This document shows, piece by piece, positions 17,296 through 24,758 of a stretch of 64,000 nucleotides of DNA. A program made the position numbers and the translations under genes. Under the pieces are notes generated by a model. It saw only the letters and a list, made by a program, of their open reading frames with translations, did no database searches and was not told the DNA's origin. The stretch comes from Halobacillus halophilus (lineage in GTDB: Bacteria > Bacillota > Bacilli > Bacillales > Halobacillaceae). The stretch covers positions 1-64,000 of the forward strand of contig NZ_JAIVAL010000012.1 in the NCBI RefSeq assembly GCF_020171985.1, read 5' to 3'. How positions within the stretch are numbered: position 1 is the stretch's first letter; every line of letters starts with the position of its first letter.

Positions 17296-18345
17296 CTATT
17301 TGTCCTGAAATTCAGGATATCTTCGTTCTGGGAGGGTCAATTTATTTCTTTTGATCCGCGGTTTCACTTCTTTAAAGGATACAAAGGTTTTATTCGCCGT
17401 ATCGTATAAACGAAAGCGAATGGATTCAAGGCTTGTGGCCAGTGTAATGGTCGTCGCATGCTCCAGTGGTGGAGTGTTATCATGAGCTTTCTCCAGGTTG
17501 TAGTTTGGTACACGAGGGCTCAAGTGGTGAACATGGTGGAATCCAATGTTACCGGATACCCATTGTAATGCTTTAGGCAGCTTATAGTACGAACTGCCGT
17601 CTACCGCAGCTTTTACAAAATCCCACTCTGACTCGTCTTCGAAATACGAATCTTCGAACTGGTGCTGTACGTAAAACAACCAGATTCCAAGCATTCCGGA
17701 AACATAAAGAATAGGAAGGTGAATGATCAGGAAGGACTGCCATCCAATTGCCCATATGATAGAGGAATACAAGACGACTATTGCCGCGTTGATCACGTAC
17801 GTATTCATGCGCTCTTTTCGTTTTGCGCCTTTGCGGTTGAAGCGGTTAGAGATCAGGAATAAATAAATAGGACCCAATCCGAACATGACTAACGGATTTC
17901 TGTAAATTCGGTACGCTATTCTCGTTTTTAGAGGCGCCTTCATATATTCCTCTACCGTCATCACCCAGATATCACCGGTGCCCCGCTTGTCCAGGTTGCC
18001 GCTTGTGGCATGGTGGATGGAATGACTTCGTTTCCACTTATCAAAAGGGAAAAGAGTGAGAATACCCGTAATCGTTCCGACAATCCGGTTGGCTTTCTTG
18101 TTTTCAAAGAAGGATTGGTGGGTACAATCGTGAAAGATAATGAATAGTCGTACAACGAATCCTCCCGCAATGAATGCAAGTGGAATGGTAATCCAGATGG
18201 ACCATGACAGGCTTTCGTAGGCCAGGTACCATACAAGGAGAAACGGAAGCAGTGTATTCAATAGTTGGCGGATGCCCGCTTTATTATCAGGTTTCGCGAA
18301 TCGTGCTACGCTTTTTTTCAATTCTTTTTGTTTATCTTTATTCAT
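17296..18345 (-). CDS. des: Membrane acyl-lipid desaturase
   Basis: 349 aa from ATG at 18345 (SD AAAGGAG, 9 nt), preferred over a longer start without SD. The three histidine boxes of the di-iron desaturase family are present: HDCTH (72-76), HSIHH (108-112) and HHVHH in the C-terminal third (GFHHVHHLSP). It has four to six membrane helices. In Bacillus, Des introduces double bonds (Delta5) into acyl chains of membrane lipids during cold shock. The adjacent DesK/DesR genes strongly support the same role. Confidence 0.92.
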   Translation of the reverse strand: MNKDKQKELKKSVARFAKPDNKAGIRQLLNTLLPFLLVWYLAYESLSWSIWITIPLAFIAGGFVVRLFIIFHDCTHQSFFENKKANRIVGTITGILTLFPFDKWKRSHSIHHATSGNLDKRGTGDIWVMTVEEYMKAPLKTRIAYRIYRNPLVMFGLGPIYLFLISNRFNRKGAKRKERMNTYVINAAIVVLYSSIIWAIGWQSFLIIHLPILYVSGMLGIWLFYVQHQFEDSYFEDESEWDFVKAAVDGSSYYKLPKALQWVSGNIGFHHVHHLSPRVPNYNLEKAHDNTPPLEHATTITLATSLESIRFRLYDTANKTFVSFKEVKPRIKRNKLTLPERRYPEFQDK

Positions 18346-18427
18346 AGTAAGACTCCTTTGTTGTGTCTCTTGTATTCTTAGCATAGGAGAAAAGCGTATA
18401 TTTTATAAGGCATAAACGTCAGGGTAC

Positions 18428-18449
18428 ACCCATGACACTTGTCATGGGT
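18428..18449 (-). promoter_or_regulatory. Candidate DesR operator upstream of des
   Basis: ACCCATGAC-ACTT-GTCATGGGT is a perfect 9-bp inverted repeat with 4-bp spacer, 83 bp upstream of the des start. The location fits an activator site for DesR. The identity of the binding protein is inferred from position only. Confidence 0.5.
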
Positions 18450-18591
18450 AGACAGCCTTCCAGCGAGTTATAAGGAAATGGTAAACTAAAATAAATGCGC
18501 CAGGGTTTGCGTTAAAAGGTGCATAGGGAAGCATATATGTGACCAGCAAACCTTTTGGAAGAGAAAGTGTTGAATAGTAAGGGAGTTCAAA

Positions 18592-18969
18592 ATGAAGCAG
18601 TTTACTAACATTCTTCTTATTATAATCGGAACGATCTCATTGATTCTGGGAGTGCTTGGGATAGTGCTGCCACTGCTTCCGACCACCCCATTTTTATTAT
18701 TGACGGCCGCTTGCTATGTAAGGAGTTCGGATCGTCTTTATAATTGGTTAATGACAAATAAGTGGTTCGGTTCTTATATAGAGAACTACAAAGCGGGCAG
18801 GGGGATTCCTCTAAAAGCCAAAGTGTCTGTACTCATTATGATCTGGAGCTCTATGCTTTATTCAGCTTTTTTTATTGCTCCTAATCTGCTGCTTAGAATC
18901 GGATTTATCTTTGGCGCGTGTTTCTTTACCGTGGTTATTTCATTAATGAAAACCTTGCGGAAAGAGTAA
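18592..18969 (+). CDS. YbaN-family (DUF454) inner membrane protein
   Basis: 125 aa. The N-terminus has helices around LGVLGIVLPLLPTTPFLLLTA, the LPTTPF signature of the DUF454/YbaN family. Then come a cytoplasmic patch (YVRSSDRLYNWL, FGSYIENYKAGRGIPLKAKV) and two more helices. The function of the family is unknown. It is monocistronic with SD AAGGGA before the ATG and is followed directly by repeat copy B. Confidence 0.88.
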   Translation: MKQFTNILLIIIGTISLILGVLGIVLPLLPTTPFLLLTAACYVRSSDRLYNWLMTNKWFGSYIENYKAGRGIPLKAKVSVLIMIWSSMLYSAFFIAPNLLLRIGFIFGACFFTVVISLMKTLRKE

Positions 18970-19022
18970 GCGAGAGTTTATCTAAAATAGTTCTATTGAT
19001 GCTTAGTGTTGATTTAATAGAT

Positions 19023-19520
19023 AAGCTCCCGTTACTTGAAGACTAGATTTCGAGATATTTGTGGAGCGGAAAGTCCTTCGGGGGATGATTTCGCTTTCCG
19101 GCCCTGCACGACGCAGGGTCGTTCGACGTTGCCACACGACGTGGCGGTCTTAGTCGAACTTCCTAGTATGCGCGGAGCCTCCTTAGGGTACGCCTTCCGA
19201 GGTCTCCCCTGTCATTTTCATCCCACAGGAGTCTACATCATCCCCCTCCGGACCTCGCCGATACGGGAGAGCTCGAAATGTTTGAACCGCCCTAATTTAT
19301 GGTGGGGATAACCTTTAACATGGAGCTTGTATGTTGGATAATCCTTGCTATAGAAGCATTAAAGGATGATTCAGGATGCTGAATACTGCTTTAGAAGGGC
19401 CGTGCCCTCTTCCATCATAAGGAGATGAAGGAAAGCGAGTTGTTCGCAGCCAACCTTCTCTCTAAATGAGCAACGGACCCGAATTATCTCGAAATCGAGT
19501 CTTCAACTGAACGGCTCGTT
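19023..19520. repeat. Composite intergenic repeat, copy B
   Basis: The left end AAGCTCCCGTTACTTGAAGA is mirrored at the right end (19485-19520) by its near complement, so the element has inverted termini of about 33 bp. The left arm (about 19060-19275) has the core in minus orientation: GGAAAGCG-side at 19091, GGTCTCC near 19200, CCACAGGAGTC near 19226. It carries the 60-bp double-hairpin insert at 19100-19160. The right arm is shortened, keeping only GGAAAGCGAGTTGTTCGC and CAACGGACCCGAATTATCTC. No open frame with an SD or known domain is present. Confidence 0.8.
19100..19160 (+). repeat. 60-bp double-hairpin insert (SM1) in copy B
   Basis: CCCTGC-ACGA-CGCAGGG forms one hairpin. GTTCGAC and GCCAC pair with GTGGC and GTCGAAC to form a second. 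The same unit occurs at 47579-47639 and inverted at 26651-26708 and 55639-55698. It interrupts the core between CGCTTTCC and the GAGCCTCC block. Confidence 0.85.
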
Positions 19521-19699
19521 TATTTAATCACTTTATTATGAAAATTCATAATGAAGCTTACATTTATTTTGAAGAGTACTTGTGGTTTTTGGAAGGTCAT
19601 GGTAATCTTTAACTATATTGTATTGCAAGTTAGTTGCAATGCATTTGTTTTGGCATACTATCATGCATAACAAGGTAGTGGGGTAAGGAGGCACCTATA

Positions 19700-20026
19700 T
19701 TGTCATCAAGTCAATTGCTGAAAGGAATTCTGGAAGGCTGTCTGCTGTCGATCATTTCCCAGGGAGAAACCTACGGATATGAAATGATCGAGAAGCTTGA
19801 TCAGTATGGATTTACAATGGTGAAGGAGGGCAGCATCTATCCGCTTTTATTACGAATGAAGAAAGAAGGATGGGTGGTAACCAGTCAAAAGCAGCTTCCT
19901 TCTGGTGGTCCAAAACGGAAGTATTATAAGCTGACAGAAAAAGGAGAACTCGAACTTGAGGAGTTCAAGAAAAGATGGGATACCGTTTCAAGCAGTGTAG
20001 AGCGATTATTGGATAAGGAGGGATAG
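19700..20026 (+). CDS. PadR-family transcriptional regulator
   Basis: 108 aa, one winged-helix domain. PadR hallmarks are LLSIISQGETYGYEMIEKL, VKEGSIYPLLLRMKKEGWV and GGPKRKYYKLTEKGE. The start is TTG with SD AAGGAGG 9 nt upstream. It ends 2 bp before a membrane-protein gene with an N-terminal HAAS-type region, a common pair in Bacillaceae where PadR represses its own operon. The ligand is unknown. Confidence 0.92.
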   Translation: MSSSQLLKGILEGCLLSIISQGETYGYEMIEKLDQYGFTMVKEGSIYPLLLRMKKEGWVVTSQKQLPSGGPKRKYYKLTEKGELELEEFKKRWDTVSSSVERLLDKEG

Positions 20027-20028
20027 TA

Positions 20029-20781
20029 TTGGAACTTTCTAAAGAAAGTAAAGACTTTATCGGACGGTTACAGCTGTACTTAATGGCGAGCGGTAAAAAG
20101 GAGAAGGAGATCGAAGAAATAACAGAAGAATTGAAAGATCATTTGCTTGAGGCTGAACAAAGAGGCAAGAGCATTGAACACGTTGTCGGCAACTCTCCTA
20201 AAGAGTACATGGAACAATTCTCTCGGGAGATGATCCTCGATAAAGGGATGATTTTTAAAGTAATTCCTGCCATTTGTATCGGTGCCTTAGCATACCTTCT
20301 CATGGGTGAAATCCTTGATGGAGGAATAGAGCTTTCCTTACTAGAGTTTATCGGATATCCTGTGATTTTCCTCATAATTATTGGATTATTGTCCTTTTTT
20401 CTAAGGTATATCAGCAGTCATCAGCCCGCCAGGTGGAAAGAATGGCTGGTCTATGCCGTAGCTGGCGTTCTCCCCATGGGTTCTTTCGGCGCCTTAATAG
20501 TCTTGAATAATTATTTCAACACCCCCACGTTTGAATTCAGTACCGTTGCCAATGTTCTCGCTTTTGCGCTTGCGGCAGCTGTCTTTATCGGCTTGGCGTT
20601 ATGGAGCAAGCTTTGGCTGCCGATTATCATTCCGATTCTCCTATTCGTCCCTGAGTATCTGATTGGATTAACCAGCCTATCAACATCTACAAAGCTGACC
20701 CTGACCAGTATCCTTATCTTCGCGGGACCCCTGATCTACTTTTTGACCGTATATAAAAAAGATCATTCGAGTTCTGCTTAA
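20029..20781 (+). CDS. HAAS-type membrane protein paired with PadR
   Basis: 250 aa. The cytoplasmic N-terminus (about 1-75) is a helical region with YLMASGKKEKEIEEITEELK and DHLLEAEQRGKSIEHVVG, the pattern of the HAAS/DUF1700-like domain found beside PadR genes. Six or so membrane helices follow. The start is TTG with SD AAGGAGG. The function of these partners is not established; they are thought to sense or transmit membrane state. Confidence 0.75.
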   Translation: MELSKESKDFIGRLQLYLMASGKKEKEIEEITEELKDHLLEAEQRGKSIEHVVGNSPKEYMEQFSREMILDKGMIFKVIPAICIGALAYLLMGEILDGGIELSLLEFIGYPVIFLIIIGLLSFFLRYISSHQPARWKEWLVYAVAGVLPMGSFGALIVLNNYFNTPTFEFSTVANVLAFALAAAVFIGLALWSKLWLPIIIPILLFVPEYLIGLTSLSTSTKLTLTSILIFAGPLIYFLTVYKKDHSSSA

Positions 20782-20807
20782 GCCTTGACCGGAAACCTTG
20801 TAATCAA

Positions 20808-20842
20808 TAAACGCCTGGACTTTAACATCCAGGCGTTCTGTT
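20808..20842. terminator. Bidirectional terminator
   Basis: Arms AACGCCTGGA / TCCAGGCGTT around eight bases between the convergent HAAS-protein gene and the next membrane-protein gene. Confidence 0.8.
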
Positions 20843-20858
20843 GTATAGGCAAGCTTGA

Positions 20859-21236
20859 TTAACTATTCAAAGCTGTCATTAAAAAACAAATCGCTGTGAT
20901 AATAGATAAGGGAGTCATAACAAGCTTTTCTTTATTGCTTTTCGAAAAAAGGTTCATGACGGTATTCAGGAATAAATAGAAAGCGAAAAAATAACAGGCT
21001 CTTCTTGCAATGGGGGCTATTAAATCGATTGAAATGACGTGCCCCGCTTGTAATATAAACAGGATGGCAGCCAGTTGAATTAGGACAGAGATTAAGCAGG
21101 CAACTCGCAGGTGTCTGGGTAAGATTTTATATTTTCCGCCCATAGCAAACTCTCCATAAGGTAAACCTAAAGCTAGTGATACGTATAAAATAGCTATTGC
21201 CAAAAAAGTTATACTGCCTATCCAAGCTGTAATCAC
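20859..21236 (-). CDS. Membrane protein, unknown function
   Basis: 125 aa from GTG at 21236, which has a GGGGGAG site at 6 nt. The upstream ATG at 21284 lacks an SD. Four hydrophobic segments are visible (AWIGSITFLAIAILYVSLAL, VACLISVLIQLAAILFIL, ACYFFAFYLFLNTVMNLF, TPLSIITAICFLMTAL) with a basic loop KYKILPRHLR. No family recognised. Confidence 0.65.
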   Translation of the reverse strand: MITAWIGSITFLAIAILYVSLALGLPYGEFAMGGKYKILPRHLRVACLISVLIQLAAILFILQAGHVISIDLIAPIARRACYFFAFYLFLNTVMNLFSKSNKEKLVMTPLSIITAICFLMTALNS

Positions 21237-21372
21237 AATATCTCCCCCATAATGATTAGCCTTTATAACCTGTTTTATTTCCACATAGAATTAAATTACC
21301 CTTCTGGTAAAGAAATATCATCTCTATTCATTTAGCCATTCGCACGTTGATCTCACTGTATTTATACATAAG

Positions 21373-21405
21373 AAAAGCGGTGGAAATTTATTCTCCACCG
21401 CTTCA
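21373..21405 (-). terminator. Terminator after the Ltp-repeat gene
   Basis: Arms AAGCGGTGGA / TCCACCGCTT around nine bases, followed on the minus strand by TTTTC. Confidence 0.8.
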
Positions 21406-21414
21406 AATTGTTAC

Positions 21415-22146
21415 TTATAGTCCAACTTGATCGACCGCATATTCGGCTTGTTCATCTGTGAAGTATTCAAAATCTGTAAGCTGTGTTTTTAACCCATCAC
21501 GGCTAAAATTCATGGTATCTAAATAAGATTCTGCAGATTTAACCGCTTGCTCTTTCCAATCAATATCAATATTATTAACGGCAAACTCAGCTTGTTCTTC
21601 AGTATATTCCTCAAAATCAACCAGTTGTGTTTTTAGTCCTTTTTTTGAAAACGCCATAGTAGAAACGTAAGATTCTGCGGATTTAGCTGCTTGTTCTTTC
21701 CAATCGACGTCTATGTTATTAACAGCGAACTCGGCTTGTTCTTCAGTATATCCTTCAAAATCAACCAGTTGAGTCTTTAATCCTTCCTTTGAAAACGCCA
21801 TAGTAGAAATATAAGATTCCGCGGATCCTAGCGCATTTTCTTGCGCTCTAGTCATTTCCGGCTCTTGTTCTTCTGGTTCTTCTTTTGGCTCATCGGTTGA
21901 TTCTTCTTCTTTTGGTTCTTCCTTTTGTTCTTCTGTATCAGTATCGGCACTCTCATCGCCGGAGCTTTCATTGGTCTGCTGTGTTTCGGTTTCTTCTGTT
22001 TCTGTTTCGGTTTGTGTTTGTTCCTGGTCACTTGAATTGCTTTCGCTTGAAGTATCATCACCGTCTCCGGAGATCATGGCAATAATAACACCGATCACCA
22101 CGAATGCACCGATTAATGTTAAACAACCTTTAAATAGTTTCTTCAT
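21415..22146 (-). CDS. Ltp-repeat surface protein (three repeats)
   Basis: 243 aa. The N-terminus is a membrane anchor (LTLIGAFVVIGVIIAMISG) without a clear lipobox. A long acidic Glu/Ser/Thr linker (30-97) follows. Three repeats then run from about 107, 154 and 202, each with SAESY(I/V/L), the MAFS or MNFS block, GLKTQL, DF, YTEEQAE(F/Y)AV and a WKEQA spacer. This repeat is the Ltp family ('host cell surface-exposed lipoprotein'), first described in a streptococcal phage protein that blocks DNA injection by other phages. Chromosomal copies are common in Firmicutes and their role is not settled. SD AGGAGGA precedes the ATG. Confidence 0.85.
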   Translation of the reverse strand: MKKLFKGCLTLIGAFVVIGVIIAMISGDGDDTSSESNSSDQEQTQTETETEETETQQTNESSGDESADTDTEEQKEEPKEEESTDEPKEEPEEQEPEMTRAQENALGSAESYISTMAFSKEGLKTQLVDFEGYTEEQAEFAVNNIDVDWKEQAAKSAESYVSTMAFSKKGLKTQLVDFEEYTEEQAEFAVNNIDIDWKEQAVKSAESYLDTMNFSRDGLKTQLTDFEYFTDEQAEYAVDQVGL

Positions 22147-22283
22147 GATAGTTTCCTCCTGTTTGTTATAGATCTATTATGTAACTTTACTACATTTATG
22201 GTGATTTTTTAAGAGTTTTTTCCTGATTCTTTTGGCACGGGAGCTTCTGGACCCGCACGAATCTTATAAATTTCTTAAGTTAA

Positions 22284-22315
22284 AAAAGACAGCCTTTCAG
22301 AGGCTGCCTTTTCCT
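22284..22315 (-). terminator. Terminator after the CoA-disulfide reductase gene
   Basis: GGCAGCCT / AGGCTGTC stem on the minus strand followed by TTTTTT, immediately downstream of the stop codon. Confidence 0.8.
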
Positions 22316-22316
22316 T

Positions 22317-23990
22317 TTAGAGGGAGAGTTCTTCTTGTTTCTTAATCCTCTGAACCATTTCATATGTTTTGTACCCGCCGCTTAAATTAACTGCCTGGTA
22401 CCCGTAGTTCATCAAGGTTTTAACGGCTAGATAACCCCGCATCCCCACCTGGCACGTCACGTAAATAGGGTGATTCTTAGGTAATTCGTGCCGTCTTTCT
22501 CTCAGCTGCCCTAACGGAATGTTAATGGATCCTTGGATAAAGCCGCGTTCTCTTTCTTCCGGCTCTCTTACATCCAGCAGGACTCCGCCCCAGGCTACAA
22601 TTTCATCGATTTTATCGTAATGAACAACGCTCAGTTCTTTATCTACAATATTCGCGGCTACATATCCTGCCATGTTTACCGGATCCTTCGCAGATGAATA
22701 AGGGGGAGCATAGGAAAGTTCCAGATCGGCTAAATCCTCAACCGTTAAGTTTCCTTTGATCGCCGTAGCAATAACGTCGATTCGTTTTTCAACTCCTTTG
22801 ACTCCGACGGCCTGGGCTCCGAATATTTTTCCTGTATTTGGATCAAAAAGTAACTTAAGGGAAAGGGGACGTCCTCCAGGATAGTAGGAAGCGTTTGAAG
22901 AAGGGTGAACATGCACAGCTTCAAACGGGATGTCGAGTTGGTCTAGTAATTTTTCATTGTTACCTGTAGCGGCCACCGTTAGATCGAACACTTTGGCAAC
23001 AGACGTTCCCAGTGTGCCGTTATAAGACACCGCCTTGCCATGAATATGATCCGCGACGAGTCTTCCCTGGCGGTTGGCGGGCCAGGCAAGAGGCACCATC
23101 GTTTGAGTCTGCTGAATGTAATCTTTCACTTCGATGGCATCGCCAATAGCATAAATGTTCTTATCCTCCGTTTGAAGATGTTCATTGACGATAATCCCGC
23201 CGCGCTTGCCCGTAGAAAGCCCGGCCGTCTTAGCGAGTTCGTTCTCAGCGCGAACACCTATAGAGAGAATAGTCAGGTCGCTTGATAGGAGCCGCCCGCT
23301 TTGTAGTTCCACTGTATTTCCCTGATCGCGGAAAGCCTTAACTCCATCCTCCAAGATTACATTTACCCCTTTGTCCAGGAGTTCCTTGTAAACGATAGCT
23401 GCCATTTCATAATCAAGTGAAGACATGACTTGATTTCCTAACTCGACAAGGCTGACTTTAATCCCGCGGTGCATTAAATTCTCAGCCATCTCAAGACCAA
23501 TGAAACCTCCGCCGATAATGACGGCTTCCTGGGCTTTTCGTTTTTCGATCCAATACTTGATTTGATCCGTATCGGGGACAGAACGTAAGGTGAAGATATT
23601 GGCTGCTTCCTTGTATCCTTCCAGATTGGGGACAATGGGTCTGGCTCCAGGAGAAAGAATCAATTTATCATAGCTTTCTTTATATACGGTGCCGTTTTTA
23701 AGGTTTTTGATGGTCAAGGTTTGTAATTCACGATTGATTTCAATAGCTTCACTGAGATTCCGAATATCTAACTTGAACTTTTTGGCCATGCCTTCTACAG
23801 TCTGTACGAGCAAGGCATCTCGATCTGTAATTACGCCGCCGATATAGTAAGGCAGCCCGCAGTTGGCGTATGAAATGTATTCTCCTTTTTCGAGTACAAT
23901 AATTTCATCTTCTTCGCTTAACCGGCGAAGTCTCGCTGCTGCCGTAGCCCCGCCTGCTACCCCGCCTACAATAATAATTTTTCTGCCCAT
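22317..23990 (-). CDS. CoA-disulfide reductase with C-terminal rhodanese domain
   Basis: About 557 aa. An FAD/NAD(P)H flavoprotein disulfide reductase (1-445) is fused to a rhodanese domain (about 460-550). FAD site GGVAGGATAAARLRRL, the single active Cys in SYANCGLPYYIGG (about residue 44), NADH site IIGGGFIGLEMAENL and the FAD motif IYAIGDAIEV are visible. The C-terminal SYAPPYSSAKDPVNMAG is typical of CoADR. The rhodanese loop YVTCQVGMRG keeps its Cys. Such fusions reduce CoA disulfide or CoA persulfide and handle sulfane sulfur. The third of three tandem ATGs fits the SD AAGGAGAG best. A Rex/FNR-like palindrome lies upstream. Confidence 0.9.
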   Translation of the reverse strand: MGRKIIIVGGVAGGATAAARLRRLSEEDEIIVLEKGEYISYANCGLPYYIGGVITDRDALLVQTVEGMAKKFKLDIRNLSEAIEINRELQTLTIKNLKNGTVYKESYDKLILSPGARPIVPNLEGYKEAANIFTLRSVPDTDQIKYWIEKRKAQEAVIIGGGFIGLEMAENLMHRGIKVSLVELGNQVMSSLDYEMAAIVYKELLDKGVNVILEDGVKAFRDQGNTVELQSGRLLSSDLTILSIGVRAENELAKTAGLSTGKRGGIIVNEHLQTEDKNIYAIGDAIEVKDYIQQTQTMVPLAWPANRQGRLVADHIHGKAVSYNGTLGTSVAKVFDLTVAATGNNEKLLDQLDIPFEAVHVHPSSNASYYPGGRPLSLKLLFDPNTGKIFGAQAVGVKGVEKRIDVIATAIKGNLTVEDLADLELSYAPPYSSAKDPVNMAGYVAANIVDKELSVVHYDKIDEIVAWGGVLLDVREPEERERGFIQGSINIPLGQLRERRHELPKNHPIYVTCQVGMRGYLAVKTLMNYGYQAVNLSGGYKTYEMVQRIKKQEELSL

Positions 23991-24027
23991 CATCATCTCT
24001 CCTTTATCTTCACCTTACTTAATATTA

Positions 24028-24043
24028 TGTGATGTATTTCACA
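24028..24043 (-). promoter_or_regulatory. Candidate Rex or FNR-type operator
   Basis: TGTGA-TGTATT-TCACA is a perfect FNR/CRP-style palindrome. Read on the minus strand, TTGTGAAATACATCACAT matches the Rex box TTGTGAANNNNTTCACAA with two mismatches. It lies 38 bp before the CoA-disulfide reductase and could also serve the divergent universal stress gene. Confidence 0.5.
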
Positions 24044-24155
24044 ATGTGAACGATAATTTCATTTTACTCCTGCATAGCAGAAAAAACAATATACCCCAAC
24101 ATGTATATTTTGTGAAGGTTTGATGGAATTTATATGAATCTTTGTCTGAATGTTA

Positions 24156-24169
24156 GGAAAACGTTTTCA
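24156..24169 (+). promoter_or_regulatory. Candidate cre (CcpA) site upstream of the universal stress gene
   Basis: GGAAAACGTTTTCA matches the cre consensus TGWNANCGNTNWCA except at the first base. It lies 57 bp before the start codon, close to a TAAAAT -10-like sequence. Confidence 0.4.
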
Positions 24170-24225
24170 AACATGGTAAAATAGTAGTGTAAAAGAAATG
24201 CTTATACTTGAATGGAGGTTTTCCT

Positions 24226-24660
24226 ATGACTAAGAAAATCCTCGTTGCTTATGATGGCAGTGAACCCAGCAAACAGGCCGTGAAGGAAGCTAAAAGCCAT
24301 GCTCTTGAATCAGTAGACAGAGAAATCCATGTCGTGTCTGTCGTCAAGCCGACTGGACCATTTACGAATGCTGCCCTCTCCAAAAGTATTGGAGATGAAA
24401 TGGCTAAGAAGTATGAGAAGGAACTGGAATTTATTAAAGAAGAAAATGATGATGAAAACATTACGATTGTGACAAACGTGCTTGTAGGAGAACTTGAGAA
24501 TAATCCAGGGGAAGATGTATGCGCCTATGCGGAAAAACAGGGAATCGATATGATTATTGTCGGAAGCAGGGGACTTGGCAATGTGAAGCGGATTTTCCTC
24601 GGAAGTGTAAGTAATAACATCGTGCAGCATGCGAAGTGTCCAGTTTTAGTAATGAAATAA
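24226..24660 (+). CDS. Universal stress protein (UspA family)
   Basis: 144 aa from ATG at 24226 (SD GGAGG). One Usp domain starts MTKKILVAYDGSEPSKQAV and ends with the nucleotide-binding stretch IIVGSRGLGNVKRI, then FLGSVSNNIVQHAKCPV. This is the G-2x-G-9x-GS pattern of ATP-binding Usp proteins. A Lys/Glu-rich insert (KYEKELEFIKEENDDEN) lies mid-domain. It stands alone and is followed by a terminator. Confidence 0.93.
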   Translation: MTKKILVAYDGSEPSKQAVKEAKSHALESVDREIHVVSVVKPTGPFTNAALSKSIGDEMAKKYEKELEFIKEENDDENITIVTNVLVGELENNPGEDVCAYAEKQGIDMIIVGSRGLGNVKRIFLGSVSNNIVQHAKCPVLVMK

Positions 24661-24670
24661 TAAACGGATA

Positions 24671-24703
24671 ACGCCTTTCCATTCACGGAAAGGCACTTTT
24701 TTT
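24671..24703 (+). terminator. Terminator after the universal stress gene
   Basis: Arms GCCTTTCC / GGAAAGGC around six bases, followed by T7. Confidence 0.85.
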
Positions 24704-24720
24704 AGATAGGGGATAGAAGA

Positions 24721-24758
24721 ACAAAGACGCCGGCTTTTATAGAGCTGGCGTCTTTGTC
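24721..24758 (-). terminator. Terminator at the MFS gene end
   Basis: ACAAAGACGCC-GGC / GCTGGCGTCTTTGT stem overlapping the last bases of the MFS transporter gene on the minus strand. Confidence 0.7.

Noticed and set aside
21415-22146. Prophage remnant around the Ltp-repeat gene
   Set aside because: Neighbours are a membrane protein and CoA-disulfide reductase; no integrase, capsid, lysis or attachment-site repeats were seen.
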